Shown in pieces: positions 25,409 through 34,868 of a stretch of 64,000 bases of DNA. Positions within the stretch are counted from its first letter, which is position 1; every line of letters begins with the position of its first letter. Where the stretch lies: NCBI RefSeq assembly GCF_000497575.1, contig NZ_APJI01000001.1, forward strand, positions 124,001 to 188,000, given 5' to 3'. Source of the stretch: Afipia sp. OHSU_II-C1. Lineage in GTDB: Bacteria; Pseudomonadota; Alphaproteobacteria; Rhizobiales; Xanthobacteraceae. The notes beneath the pieces are model-generated. The model did not search any database and was not told the origin of the DNA. It saw nothing but the letters and a program-made list of their open reading frames with translations. The position numbers were made by a program, and so were the translations under genes.

Positions 25409-26796
25409 TCGGCCGCAGAATCCCGCGATCGCGCATCGAGACCATTGCCGATGAGATCGTGGCGCGGATCGAACGCGGCGCGATCCGGCCCGGCGAACGC
25501 CTGCCATCGATCCGCAGCGCATCGGAATTGTTCGGGGCATCAAAGAATACCATCGTCGATGCCTATGAGCGGCTAGTGGCGTCGGGCCAGATCGAGAGCA
25601 AGCCGGGCTCCGGCTTTTATGTCTCGCTGCATCGCCCGAAGCGTGCAGAAACCGCTGAGCCGGCAAAGGTCGAAGCCGTCGACAGCGTCTGGCTGCTGCG
25701 CGAGCAACTGGAGAAGCGTTACGAGGTCCGTGTCGGCGACGGCCGCCCGCCCGCGGCCTGGATGGAAGGCTCGGAAGTCGGTCCTTATCTGCGGCCGGTC
25801 AGCCGGCCCGGCCAGCGCAATCTCCCGGAAAGCTACGGCAGTCCCTACGGCCTGTTGCCGCTGCGCCAGCGTATCGCCGGTCTTCTCGCCGAACGGTCGA
25901 TCGGTGCGGAGCCGACTCAGGTTTTGCTGACGCAGGGCGCGAACGACGCGCTCGACATGATCGTCCGTCAGTTTGTCGAGCCCGGCGATCCGGTCCTTGT
26001 CGACAGTCCCGGCTATTATCCGCTGTTCGGCAAACTGCGGCTGGCCAAGGCGCGGCTCATCGGCGTGCGGCGAACCGTCGATGGGCCGGACCCGGACGAT
26101 CTCGCCGCAAAGGCCGCTAGCACCGGCGCGCGGATGTTCTTCACGCAGTCGCTCGCGCACAATCCAACCGGCTGTTCGATCACGTTGCCGGTCGCCTATC
26201 GCCTGCTCCGCACGGCGACCGAGCACAATCTGCGGATTGTCGATTCCGATCCGTTCGCCGATGTGCTCTCGAACAACAGTCCCCGCCTCGCCGCGCTCGA
26301 TCAGCTCGACCGCGTGATCTATGTCGGCACCTTCGCCAAGACGCTCTCTGCGAGCCTCCGGTCGGGATACATCGCCGCCAATGCCGATACCGTTGCGCGG
26401 CTCGCCGATCTCAAGATGATCACCCGCGCCAACAGCTCGGGTTACATCGAACAGATCATCTACGACCTGATCACCAGCGGACGCTATCGCGGACACCTCA
26501 AGCGGCTCAGCGGCCGCATCGAAGCCGCCACCCGTCAGGCGAACGATAGCCTGGCGCGGCTCGGCCTGCCGGTGTTCGGCCAGCCGCGCGGCGGATTTTA
26601 CATGTGGTGCGCATTGCCGGAGCACATCGACGACACGCAGCTGTCGCGTGTCGCCGCCGAACGCAGCATCCTGCTGGCGCCTGGCTCGGCGTTCAATCCG
26701 GACGCAACGCCGACCGGCCCAGCGATGCGCGTCAATATCGCGCATGTCGGCGATCCGCGATTTGAAAGCTTCATGGCCGAGCATCGCGCGCCGTAG
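25390..26796 (+). CDS. MocR-family regulator (GntR winged helix fused to aminotransferase fold)
   Basis: The ATG at 25390 (MGTVHHIGRRIPRSRIETI) gives 468 residues; a TTG 36 bases earlier is possible. Residues ~12-85 are a GntR winged helix (GAIRPGERLPSIRSASELFG, SKNTIVDAYERLVASGQIES, KPGSGFYV). Residues ~115-468 are a fold-type I PLP domain with the SLAHNPTGCS segment and the PLP lysine K317 in TFAKTLSASLRSG. MocR proteins use PLP, often with an amino compound, as effector. Divergence from HMG-CoA reductase suggests it controls that unit; it may also control the Liv-type operon that follows 250 bases later. Confidence 0.87.
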   Translation: MGTVHHIGRRIPRSRIETIADEIVARIERGAIRPGERLPSIRSASELFGASKNTIVDAYERLVASGQIESKPGSGFYVSLHRPKRAETAEPAKVEAVDSVWLLREQLEKRYEVRVGDGRPPAAWMEGSEVGPYLRPVSRPGQRNLPESYGSPYGLLPLRQRIAGLLAERSIGAEPTQVLLTQGANDALDMIVRQFVEPGDPVLVDSPGYYPLFGKLRLAKARLIGVRRTVDGPDPDDLAAKAASTGARMFFTQSLAHNPTGCSITLPVAYRLLRTATEHNLRIVDSDPFADVLSNNSPRLAALDQLDRVIYVGTFAKTLSASLRSGYIAANADTVARLADLKMITRANSSGYIEQIIYDLITSGRYRGHLKRLSGRIEAATRQANDSLARLGLPVFGQPRGGFYMWCALPEHIDDTQLSRVAAERSILLAPGSAFNPDATPTGPAMRVNIAHVGDPRFESFMAEHRAP

Positions 26797-26875
26797 CTTT
26801 TGCATCGCCAGGGAGCCGCGGAAAAATCAAACAGATCGCGATGAATTCGTAGGCATCGCTAAATTTCGGCATCGC

Positions 26876-26910
26876 AACATTAACGCGCAGCAATAATGTT
26901 CCTGCTGCGC
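26876..26910 (+). repeat. Two overlapping, mutually exclusive dyads upstream of the second Liv-type operon
   Basis: Dyad 1 is AACATTA (26876-26882) with TAATGTT (26894-26900). Dyad 2 is GCGCAGCA (26885-26892) with TGCTGCGC (26903-26910). The right arm of dyad 1 lies in the loop of dyad 2 and the left arm of dyad 2 lies in the loop of dyad 1, so only one can form at a time. It lies after the MocR stop and 137 bases before the binding-protein start. There is no U-tract. Confidence 0.35.
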
Positions 26911-26948
26911 TGAAGCGAAATCCGTTTCAAACAGATCCACGCTGCAAT

Positions 26949-26956
26949 CATCCGAT
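26949..26956. promoter_or_regulatory. CATCCGAT half-site and -35-like element before the second Liv-type operon
   Basis: CATCCGAT here repeats eight of the nine bases of the operator half found upstream of the GntR gene at 2869. A TTGAC resembling a -35 element follows at 26963, but no convincing -10 is seen. This hints at, but does not establish, cross-control by the GntR protein. Confidence 0.25.
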
Positions 26957-27046
26957 CTTTGCTTGACTTGAACTTGTCCGGCCAGCAGTCTGTCGGCGCA
27001 AAGAAAAAGCATCGAACACGAATTCAGATGCATTTGGGAGAAACGC

Positions 27047-28264
27047 ATGAAGTCATTTCTCAGCCTGCTCGCGACTGCGAGCATCGTCAGCGCCGGCGCC
27101 GTTCTCACTTCAGCTCCGGTCTCCGCCCAGCAAACCATCAAAATCGGCGTCCCGACCTCGGTCCAGCTTCAGGTCGGCCGCGATACGCAGAATGCCATCA
27201 AGATGGCAATTGAGGACATCAACAGCAAAGGCGGACTCGTCGGCCGCAAGCTGGAAATGGTGGTTGCGGACGAAACCGAAAATCCTGAACAGGGCATCGC
27301 CGCGATCAAGAAGCTCACAGCCGACGACAAGGTCGATGTGCTGATCGGCGGTTACACCAGCGGCGTCACACTCGCCCAGTTGCCGCACATTTCCAACGCG
27401 AAGACGATCTATCTCGGCGTCGGCGCGGCCTCTCCTGCCATCACCGCGAAGGTGAAGGCCGACTACGAAAACTACAAGTATATCTTCCGGGTCTCCCCGA
27501 TCCATGCCGGCCATCAGGCGCGCGCGCTGGTGGACTTCATCAACGGCAAGCTCAAAGGCGAGATGGGCCTGAAGAAAATCGCCATCGTCGGCGAGAACGC
27601 CAAGTGGGTGCAGGACCTGGTGCCGATCCTGAAGAAGGGCGCGGTCGAGGGCGGCACCGAAGTGCCGATGGCCGAATTCTTCGACACCTCGACCTCCGAC
27701 TTCTCTCCGCTGTTCGCGAAGGTGAAATCCAGCGGCGCGCAGTATCTGATCGTGATCCTGTCGCACGCCTCCTCGGACATCTTCGTCAAGCAGTGGCATG
27801 ACGCGCAGGTGCCGATTCCGATCGGCGGCATCGACGTGAAGAGCCAGGACGCGGACTTCTTCACCCGCGTGAGCGGCAAGGCGCTCTCCGAGACCGTCGG
27901 CCTGTTCGCGACCCGTGCCGAACTGACGCCGAAGACGATCCCGTTCTGGGACGAATTCGTGAAGCGTTACGGCACCGCGCCTGTCTACACCGGTGTCGGC
28001 GCCTATGACGCGATCTACGTCTACGCGGATGCCGTGAAGCGCGCCAACTCGGTCGAGCCGAATGCGGTGATCAAGGAACTCGAGAAGACGGACTATGTCG
28101 GCATCGCCGGCAAGATCCAGTTCGACGAAGTCCATGACGTGAAGACCGGACCCGGCCTGCAGAACCTGCTGTTCGCGCAATGGCAGAAGGACGGCGCCCG
28201 CATCGTCGTGTGGCCGAAGGCCTCCGAAACGGGAAAGATGATCCCGCCGCCCTGGATGAACTAA
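27047..28264 (+). CDS. ABC transporter substrate-binding protein (LivK-like), operon 2
   Basis: A 405-residue precursor with GGGAGAAACGC before the ATG and a signal peptide MKSFLSLLATASIVSAGAVL...VSAQ. The mature part begins QTIKIGVPTSVQLQVGRDTQ, a type I periplasmic fold with the DEFVKRYGTAPVYTGVGAYD segment near the C-terminus. It is the dedicated binding protein of the complete LivHMGF set that follows. The substrate is not evident. The gene stands 250 bases from the MocR gene and is followed by a strong hairpin. Confidence 0.87.
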   Translation: MKSFLSLLATASIVSAGAVLTSAPVSAQQTIKIGVPTSVQLQVGRDTQNAIKMAIEDINSKGGLVGRKLEMVVADETENPEQGIAAIKKLTADDKVDVLIGGYTSGVTLAQLPHISNAKTIYLGVGAASPAITAKVKADYENYKYIFRVSPIHAGHQARALVDFINGKLKGEMGLKKIAIVGENAKWVQDLVPILKKGAVEGGTEVPMAEFFDTSTSDFSPLFAKVKSSGAQYLIVILSHASSDIFVKQWHDAQVPIPIGGIDVKSQDADFFTRVSGKALSETVGLFATRAELTPKTIPFWDEFVKRYGTAPVYTGVGAYDAIYVYADAVKRANSVEPNAVIKELEKTDYVGIAGKIQFDEVHDVKTGPGLQNLLFAQWQKDGARIVVWPKASETGKMIPPPWMN

Positions 28265-28287
28265 CTGCACTTGACGTCGTGAGAACG

Positions 28288-28314
28288 GCGGCCGGTAACG
28301 ACCTTACCGGCCGC
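28288..28314 (+). promoter_or_regulatory. Hairpin between binding-protein and permease genes, operon 2
   Basis: Perfect 11-bp inverted repeat GCGGCCGGTAA / TTACCGGCCGC with loop CGACC, 23 bases after the binding-protein stop, and no U-tract. It occupies the same position as the hairpins of operon 1 and urtA. Confidence 0.55.
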
Positions 28315-28369
28315 AGTCACCGGAGGCTCGCCTTCATCTTACGTTTACGTACAAGAACAGCAGGCGGTT

Positions 28370-29224
28370 ATGCTCGAAATCCTGATTTACGGCGCTGTGT
28401 CCAGCGCAATCTATGCGTTGCTCGCAGTGGGGTTCACCCTCATCTTCGGTGTGGCCCGCATCCTCAATCTCGCCCACGGCTCGTTTTACGCACTCGGCGC
28501 TTACGCAGCCTACGTCTTCACCTCGCTGCTGAACTTCCCGCTGATCATCGCCGCGCCGCTGGCGGTCCTGCTGGTCGCAGGCTTCGGCGTGCTGATGGAG
28601 CGCTTTCTGGTCCGGCCGCTGCGCGCGTCGCAGCTCGCCGTGCTGATGATCACGCTGGCGGTCTCGCTCGCGGTGGAACAGGCGCTGTTCATCACCTTCG
28701 GCTCCGAATACCGCAATGTCCCCTCCTTCGTGGCCGACAAGATCTCGATCGGCGGCGTCGATATCGGCGGACAGCGGCTGCTCGCGCTGGTCATGAGCGT
28801 GCTGGTGCTGCTGCTGCTCTGGCTGTTCATTCAGCGCACGCGGCTTGGCGCAGCCATTCTCGCGGTGTCGCAGGACCCCGAGGCAGCGCAGTACATGGGC
28901 ATCCCGACCAACCGCATTTTCTCCATCGTGATGGCGATTTCGGCGGGCACCGCCGCGTTCGCCGGCGTACTGGTCTCGCCGTTTCTCACGGTGCAGCCGA
29001 CCATGGGCCTGCTGCCGATGGTGAAGGCGTTCGCCATCGTCATCGTCGGCGGCCTGGGCTCGATCCCCGGCAGCATCATCGCTTCGCTGATCCTCGGTTA
29101 CTCGGAGACCATCGTGGCCTATCTGATCTCGACATCGTGGACCGAGCTGGTGTCGCTGGTCGCTGTCGTCATTACCCTCATGATCAGACCGTCCGGAATT
29201 CTCGGACGGCGGGCGGCGTTCTGA
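28370..29224 (+). CDS. Branched-chain amino acid-type ABC permease (LivH-like), operon 2
   Basis: A 284-residue membrane protein with the LivH signature GFTLIFGVARILNLAHGSFY near residues 22-41 and the coupling loop FAIVIVGGLGSIPGSIIASL near 225. About eight helices are visible. It forms the channel with the LivM-like protein encoded one base after its stop. It is clearly a different paralogue from the one in operon 1. Confidence 0.88.
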   Translation: MLEILIYGAVSSAIYALLAVGFTLIFGVARILNLAHGSFYALGAYAAYVFTSLLNFPLIIAAPLAVLLVAGFGVLMERFLVRPLRASQLAVLMITLAVSLAVEQALFITFGSEYRNVPSFVADKISIGGVDIGGQRLLALVMSVLVLLLLWLFIQRTRLGAAILAVSQDPEAAQYMGIPTNRIFSIVMAISAGTAAFAGVLVSPFLTVQPTMGLLPMVKAFAIVIVGGLGSIPGSIIASLILGYSETIVAYLISTSWTELVSLVAVVITLMIRPSGILGRRAAF

Positions 29225-29225
29225 C

Positions 29226-30155
29226 ATGCGGCAAATTTCACCGATCGATATCGCCGGCGGGATTGCCGTCGTTGCCATTCTCGCCCTCGCGCCTGTGCTG
29301 ATCTCCAGCAACTATCTCACCGGCGTCCTGACCGTCTGCGTCATCTACGGCATCTGGGCCTCGAGCTGGGACTTCATGTCGGGCCTCACGGGACGCGAAA
29401 ACTTCGGCCACTCGCTGTTCATCGGCGCGGGCGCCTATACCGCGGGCTTCCTCGCAACTATCTGGTTTGCGAACCCATGGTACAGCCTGCCGGCGGCAGT
29501 CATTGTCGCGGTCGCCTTCAGCATCATCGTCGGCTTTCCGACACTGCGTCTGCGCGGTCCCTATTTTGCGCTGGCGATGCTGTCAGCCTCCGCGATCCTG
29601 CAGCGTCTGTGTCTGATCTTCTGGGAACAGACCGGCGGCGAGGAAGGTCTCTACGGCCTCGAACCGCTGATGCGCAATCCGCTGCACTACTACTGGCTGG
29701 TGCTGGCGATCCTTGTGGTCACCGTCATCGTGCTGGTGCTTCTGGCGCAATCGCACTGGGGCCTTCTGCTCCGCGCGATTCGCGGCGATGAGGCGACCTG
29801 TCAGGCCGCTGGCATCAACGTGACCTTCTACAAGATCGCATCGCTCGCCATCAGCGCGGCCTTCGCCGGGCTCGGCGGCGCGCTGTACGCGCATTACCAG
29901 CTACAGGTCTCCCCGCCGCTGTTCTCGGTCGTGGTGTCCATCACCGTCATCATCATGTGCTACGTCGGTGGAATCGGCTCGATCTACGGCGCGGCGATCG
30001 CCGCCATCCTGCTCACGCTGCTCACAGAGATGCTGCGCGGGTTCGGCGAGTATCGCCTGTGGATCTACACGCTCACGCTGATGCTGATCCTGTTCTTCCT
30101 TCCCAATGGCCTGGTCGCGCCGCTGTGGCGCCGGATGACGGAGCGCTTCCGATGA
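29226..30155 (+). CDS. Branched-chain amino acid-type ABC permease (LivM-like), operon 2
   Basis: A 309-residue membrane protein of the LivM family: GRENFGHSLFIGAGAYTAGF near residue 55 (the SLGH/FGHS motif), GIWASSWDFMSGLTG before it, and the loop IIMCYVGGIGSIYGAAIAAI near 245. It starts just after the LivH stop and its own stop overlaps the ATPase start by four bases (ATGA). Confidence 0.88.
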   Translation: MRQISPIDIAGGIAVVAILALAPVLISSNYLTGVLTVCVIYGIWASSWDFMSGLTGRENFGHSLFIGAGAYTAGFLATIWFANPWYSLPAAVIVAVAFSIIVGFPTLRLRGPYFALAMLSASAILQRLCLIFWEQTGGEEGLYGLEPLMRNPLHYYWLVLAILVVTVIVLVLLAQSHWGLLLRAIRGDEATCQAAGINVTFYKIASLAISAAFAGLGGALYAHYQLQVSPPLFSVVVSITVIIMCYVGGIGSIYGAAIAAILLTLLTEMLRGFGEYRLWIYTLTLMLILFFLPNGLVAPLWRRMTERFR

Positions 30156-30881
30156 CGGCGCTGCTCGAAGTCAATGACGTCACCAAGCGCTTTGGCGGCC
30201 TCACCGCCGTGAAGAACGCAACATTCAAACTGGAGAAGGGCGAGTTCACCGGAATCCTCGGTCCCAACGGTGCGGGCAAAACCACGCTGTTCAATATGCT
30301 CACCGGCTTTATGGCGCCCACATCCGGAGCTGTCACATTCAACGGTGAAGCGCTGCAAGGACTCGCGCCCTACAAGGTTGTCAACCGCGGCATGGCGCGG
30401 ACCTTCCAGCTCTGCCGTCCTTTTGTGGGCATGAACCTGCTGGAGAATGTTCTCGTCGCCTGCATGTCGCCTCGTGCGCATCAGGATCACGACAAGGAAG
30501 AGCGGGCGCGCCATCTGCTCGAACAGGTCGGTCTCGGCGGACGCGGTTCCGAGCCGGTCGAAACGCTGCCCTACGGCGACTTGCGGCGACTCGAAATCGC
30601 GCGCGCGCTGGCGACCCGGCCCGGTCTCCTGTTGCTCGATGAACCCTTCGCGGGCCTCGGCAGCAGCGAGATCGAGCCGCTGGCACAACTGATCAAGCGG
30701 CTGCATCGGGAGGAAAACCTGACCATCCTTCTGATCGAACACAAGCTGCGCGAGTTCATGGCGCTGGTCTCGCGGGTGATCGTGATGAATTTCGGCGAGA
30801 TCATCGCGGTCGGGCCACCCGAGGAGATCGTGAAGAATCCCAAAGTCATCGAGGCCTATATCGGCAAGACGGAGGATGCAC

Positions 30882-30895
<14 letters not shown>
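30152..30895 (+). CDS. Branched-chain amino acid-type ABC ATPase (LivG-like), operon 2
   Basis: The ATG at 30152 overlaps the LivM stop and yields 247 residues. Walker A GPNGAGKTTLFNMLTG, signature LPYGDLRRLEIARAL (the usual relaxed LivG form), Walker B LLLLDEPFAGLGSSE and LLIEHKLREFMAL with the switch histidine are present. It energises the operon 2 permeases with the LivF-like partner. Confidence 0.88.
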
Positions 30896-31589
<694 letters not shown>

Positions 31590-31636
31590 GGATTAACCGC
31601 AGACCTCATCCAGTTCATTCAGCGAGCGCGATGCGC

Positions 31637-31753
31637 TCCCTCTCCCCGCTAGCGGGGAGAGGGTTGGGGTGAGGGGCAACCCATGTCGAACGCGAATTCT
31701 GCCCCTCACCCGACCGCTTCGCGGTCGACCTCTCCCCGTAAACGGGGAGAGGT
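31637..31753. repeat. Palindromic repeat, family A (copy 1)
   Basis: Contains the perfect 26-base palindrome CCCTCTCCCCGCT / AGCGGGGAGAGGG, then TTGGGGTGAGGGGC, then GCCCCTCACCC and a second hairpin CCTCTCCCCGT-AA-ACGGGGAGAGG. The two halves are also complementary to each other, so the element can fold as one long cruciform. It lies between converging units. Confidence 0.85.
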
Positions 31754-31761
31754 GAAAAAGG

Positions 31762-32157
31762 TTACTTCTTCTCCAATGCGCCTTCGGCCTTGAGCACTTC
31801 ATGCGCGGCCTTGAAGGCCTCGAGACCCGCGGGAATGCCGCTATACACGGTGGCGTGCAGCAGCACTTCCTTGATCTCATCCACGGTCACGCCATTGGTC
31901 AGCGCGCCTTTGACATGGAGCTTGATCTCGTTGGGCGCCTTCAGCGCCGTCAGCATGGCAAGGTTGAGCATGCTGCGGGTCTTTCGATCGAGACCCGGCC
32001 GGGTCCAGGCATAACCCCAGCACCACTCGGTGGTGATCTCCTGGAAGGCCATCATGAAGTCGTCGGCCTTGGCGATGCTGCCGTCGACGTAGTCCTTGCC
32101 CAGAACGTCGCGACGGACGGCCAGACCCTTTTTGAAATGTTCGCTTTCACCGCTCAT
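31762..32157 (-). CDS. Carboxymuconolactone decarboxylase family protein (PcaC-like)
   Basis: The ATG at 32157 follows GAGGACGTC and gives 131 residues, the size of PcaC. The all-helical CMD/AhpD fold is indicated by RTRSMLNLAMLTALKAPNEI (as KTRSMLNL...), HVKGALTNGVTVDEIKEVLLHATVYSGIPAGLEAF. It lacks the CxxC of peroxidase-type AhpD, so a 4-carboxymuconolactone decarboxylase-like activity in the protocatechuate branch is more likely. No other pca genes are nearby, so the substrate is uncertain. It is a single minus-strand gene, divergent from the MFS transporter. Confidence 0.78.
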   Translation of the reverse strand: MSGESEHFKKGLAVRRDVLGKDYVDGSIAKADDFMMAFQEITTEWCWGYAWTRPGLDRKTRSMLNLAMLTALKAPNEIKLHVKGALTNGVTVDEIKEVLLHATVYSGIPAGLEAFKAAHEVLKAEGALEKK

Positions 32158-32363
32158 GACGTCCTCCCGAGGTTGACCCTGCGATAGGCGAGATCCTACC
32201 AGCGCTCCTGTCATGACGGCATTCCACCGGCACGGCAACCGGGCACTGCAACAAGGCTCGCGCGCGCAATTGCATAGGCGTATTCGCAAACTGCCCCTGC
32301 TCCTGCGCCGCGAATTGCGGTTCATGGACTGATGACTCACGACACACTCTCCGGGCTCGCCCT

Positions 32364-33605
32364 GTGACGCCCGCCGCGCCGGATCAGAAACCGGGTATGA
32401 AGCCGGTGCATATCGCCCTCAATGTGCTGGCTCTGTGCTTCGCCCTGTCGGTGCTGGGACGCGGGCTCGGCGAAAGCTTCACCGTCTTCCTGCTGCCGAT
32501 CTCCCAAAGCTTCGGCTGGGACCGGGCGGAAGTCATCTCGATCTATTCACTGGCGGCGCTGGCCGGCGGCCTTTCCGCCCCGGTGATCGGCCGCTTGTTC
32601 GACCGCTCCGGCCCCCGCGCGGTGTACTCGCTCGGGCTGGTGCTGCTGGGGGGCGCTTTCTTCACCGCCGCCTACGCGCAGCAGCTCTGGCAATTCCAGT
32701 TCAGCCTCGGGCTGTGTGTGGGCCTCGGCATCGCCTGCATCGGCAACGTGCCGAACTCGATCCTGCTCGGCCGCTGGTTCGGCCCGAAATTGCCGACCGC
32801 GATGGCGGTGGTCTATTCCGCCACCGGCGCCGGCGTTCTGATCCTGCTGCCGCTGTCGCAGGTCCTGATCGACCGGATGGGCTGGCGCGGCGCGTATCAG
32901 ATCTTCGGCGCGACCGCGCTGATCCTCCTGCTGCCCCTGCTCCTTCTGCCATGGAAACTGTTTTCAGCGGGGTCCGCCACGCTCGCGAAGACCACGGCCG
33001 CCGCCGATCTGATCGATGAAGGCTGGACGCTGCTCAGCGCGGTGCGCCATCACGCATTCTGGGCGTTGTTCTCGACATTTTTCTTCACCGCAATCGGCAT
33101 GTTTTCGCTGTCGGCGCAAATCGTCGCGTATCTGATCGATGCCGGCTTCCCGCCGTTGCAAGCCGCGACAGCATGGGGTTTCAGCGGCGTGGTGCTGCTG
33201 TTCGGCATGCTCGGCGTCACCTGGCTCGACGGAATCATCGGCCGGCGGCGCTCGGTGCTGTTCAGCTACGCGCTGTCGATCATCGGCATCGCCCTGCTCT
33301 GGCTGCTGAAATCCTATCCCAACATCTGGCTGCTCAGCGCCTTCGTCATCTGTTTCGGCAGCATGATTGGCTCCCGCGGCCCGCTGATCACCGCGACCGC
33401 AATGAAGATCTTCCGCGGCGAGCGCGTCGGCACGATCTACGGGACGATCTCCATCGGCAGCGGGCTGGGCGCGGCGTTCGGCTCATGGGCCGGCGGCCTG
33501 ATCCATGACGTAACCGGCAGCTACGACGCATTGCTGCTGTTCGCCCTCATCAGCGTGATCCTCGGCATGATTCCGTTCCTCGTCGTGCCCGCACTGCGGC
33601 AGTAA
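32364..33605 (+). CDS. Major facilitator superfamily transporter
   Basis: A 413-residue protein with about twelve membrane helices starting at GTG 32364; the ATG at 32397 (MKPVHIALN) is an alternative. The loop after helix 2 reads GGLSAPVIGRLFDRSGPRAV, the MFS G-x3-D-R-x-G-R-R type motif A. A second, weaker copy (WLDGIIGRRRSVL) lies after helix 8. The profile resembles oxalate/formate or monocarboxylate exchangers, but the substrate cannot be assigned. No regulator is adjacent; an arylformamidase-like hydrolase follows 67 bases later and might be co-transcribed. Confidence 0.82.
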   Translation: MTPAAPDQKPGMKPVHIALNVLALCFALSVLGRGLGESFTVFLLPISQSFGWDRAEVISIYSLAALAGGLSAPVIGRLFDRSGPRAVYSLGLVLLGGAFFTAAYAQQLWQFQFSLGLCVGLGIACIGNVPNSILLGRWFGPKLPTAMAVVYSATGAGVLILLPLSQVLIDRMGWRGAYQIFGATALILLLPLLLLPWKLFSAGSATLAKTTAAADLIDEGWTLLSAVRHHAFWALFSTFFFTAIGMFSLSAQIVAYLIDAGFPPLQAATAWGFSGVVLLFGMLGVTWLDGIIGRRRSVLFSYALSIIGIALLWLLKSYPNIWLLSAFVICFGSMIGSRGPLITATAMKIFRGERVGTIYGTISIGSGLGAAFGSWAGGLIHDVTGSYDALLLFALISVILGMIPFLVVPALRQ

Positions 33606-33672
33606 ATATGCTGGTTGCGCCGATGCCTCGCAGTTGCGATCATCACGACACGACGAAACCGGAGATGTTCTC

Positions 33673-34527
33673 ATGAGCGCGCCTGTCGATACACCGGATT
33701 GGCGCAAGCTGACACAGGAGCAACTCGATCTCGGCTTCAACAACACGCTGCATGTGCCCGAGACCGCGACCATCGTCGCCGAATGGGATCGCCTCTCTGC
33801 GCAGATGCGCGCCCGGCATCCGCAATCCCTCGACCTTCGCTACGGGCCGCGCGAGCGCAACCGGATTGATTTTCTGAAAGCGAAGGACGGCGGACCCACG
33901 CTGGTCTTTATTCATGGCGGCTACTGGCAGACCCGTGCGAAGGAAAACTTCACCTTCTGTGCGGCGGGCCCCATGGCCCACGGCATCAACGTCGCCCTGA
34001 TCGGCTATACGCTCGCGCCTGACGCCACTCTTGACCAGATCGTGGACGAAGTCCGCATCGGCATCGACTACCTTGTGACCGAGCTTCCAGCGCTCGGCGG
34101 CGACCCGGCGAAAATGATCGTGTCGGGCTGGTCGGCTGGCGGGCATCTGTCGTCGATGTCGCTCGGTCATCCGCACATCAAGGCCGGGCTTCTGATCAGC
34201 GGCATCTACGATCTCGAGCCGATCAGCCACAGCTATCTGAACGCCAAGCTCAACCTCCACGACGCAACGATCCAGCGCAATTCGCCAATGCGCAATCCCG
34301 GCGGCGTGAACAAGCCGCTCGTCATCGTCGCGGGCAGCGGCGAATTGCCATTGCTACGCAAGCAGTCCGCCGACTACGCCGCGCACCGCGCGGCGTATGG
34401 ATTGCCGGTTATTTACGAAGAAATCCCGAAGGCGAACCATTTCACCATGATGGATGAACTGGCCTCGCCCTCAGGCCGCCTCACCACGCTGGTGCGGCAA
34501 TTGTTCGAGCAACGCTGGATGCCTTAG
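33673..34527 (+). CDS. Alpha/beta hydrolase, arylformamidase (kynurenine formamidase)-like
   Basis: The ATG at 33673, after GGAG, gives 284 residues. The oxyanion-hole motif HGGYW (in LVFIHGGYWQTRAKEN, ~residue 86) and the nucleophile elbow GWSAGG (Ser, ~residue 156) are those of the HGGXW subgroup that includes arylformamidases and carboxylesterases. The likely acid is in the region around VIVAGSGELP and the histidine is in KANHFTMMDEL. It probably hydrolyses an amide or ester in the cytoplasm. No kynurenine genes are near, so N-formylkynurenine as substrate is only one possibility. The stop overlaps that of the converging next gene. Confidence 0.75.
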   Translation: MSAPVDTPDWRKLTQEQLDLGFNNTLHVPETATIVAEWDRLSAQMRARHPQSLDLRYGPRERNRIDFLKAKDGGPTLVFIHGGYWQTRAKENFTFCAAGPMAHGINVALIGYTLAPDATLDQIVDEVRIGIDYLVTELPALGGDPAKMIVSGWSAGGHLSSMSLGHPHIKAGLLISGIYDLEPISHSYLNAKLNLHDATIQRNSPMRNPGGVNKPLVIVAGSGELPLLRKQSADYAAHRAAYGLPVIYEEIPKANHFTMMDELASPSGRLTTLVRQLFEQRWMP

Positions 34528-34817
34528 AGATCGAGCACTACAGTCCCCGAAACGGCATCCGTGAGGCCGCGTCCGTCGCCCTGATCCTCGAGAAGAGACC
34601 TGAAGCTGTCGAGGGTCTTGATCATGGCGGGCCGCGCAGCAACCAGCGCTTCCTGACTGGACCACGCACCGATGAGGCAGAACGTTTGCTCGCCGGTCTG
34701 GATAATAAAGCCGCGCTCGAGGCCCGGCCATTTGGCCTTGCCGTTCCGGTGCGCATCAAGGAAGGCGGCCTGTTCGCCGGACTTCACCCTGAACTTGACG
34801 ACATTGTAGACCTGCAT
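34524..34817 (-). CDS. Small ABM-fold protein (antibiotic biosynthesis monooxygenase-like)
   Basis: The ATG at 34817, seven bases after GGAG, gives 97 residues; a TTG 12 bases earlier is less likely. The pattern MQVYNVVKFRVKSGEQAAFL...RGFIIQTGEQTFCLIGAWSSQEAL fits the dimeric alpha+beta barrel of ABM/quinol monooxygenase-like proteins. These small enzymes oxidise quinols or other aromatics without a cofactor, and many have no known function. It ends within the stop of the converging hydrolase gene. Confidence 0.6.
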   Translation of the reverse strand: MQVYNVVKFRVKSGEQAAFLDAHRNGKAKWPGLERGFIIQTGEQTFCLIGAWSSQEALVAARPAMIKTLDSFRSLLEDQGDGRGLTDAVSGTVVLDL

Positions 34818-34868
34818 GATGCGCTCCAATGTACTGGATGACGATCCCGGGGAGAATTTAGATTCGCT

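Noticed and set aside
31637-31753. Possible CRISPR array because of repeated CCTCTCCCC blocks
   Set aside because: The units are inverted, not direct, there are no regular spacers, and other copies are single elements far apart. They are palindromic intergenic repeats.
33673-34527. Kynurenine pathway locus based on the arylformamidase-like hydrolase
   Set aside because: No tryptophan dioxygenase or kynureninase gene is in the window; the family is broad.
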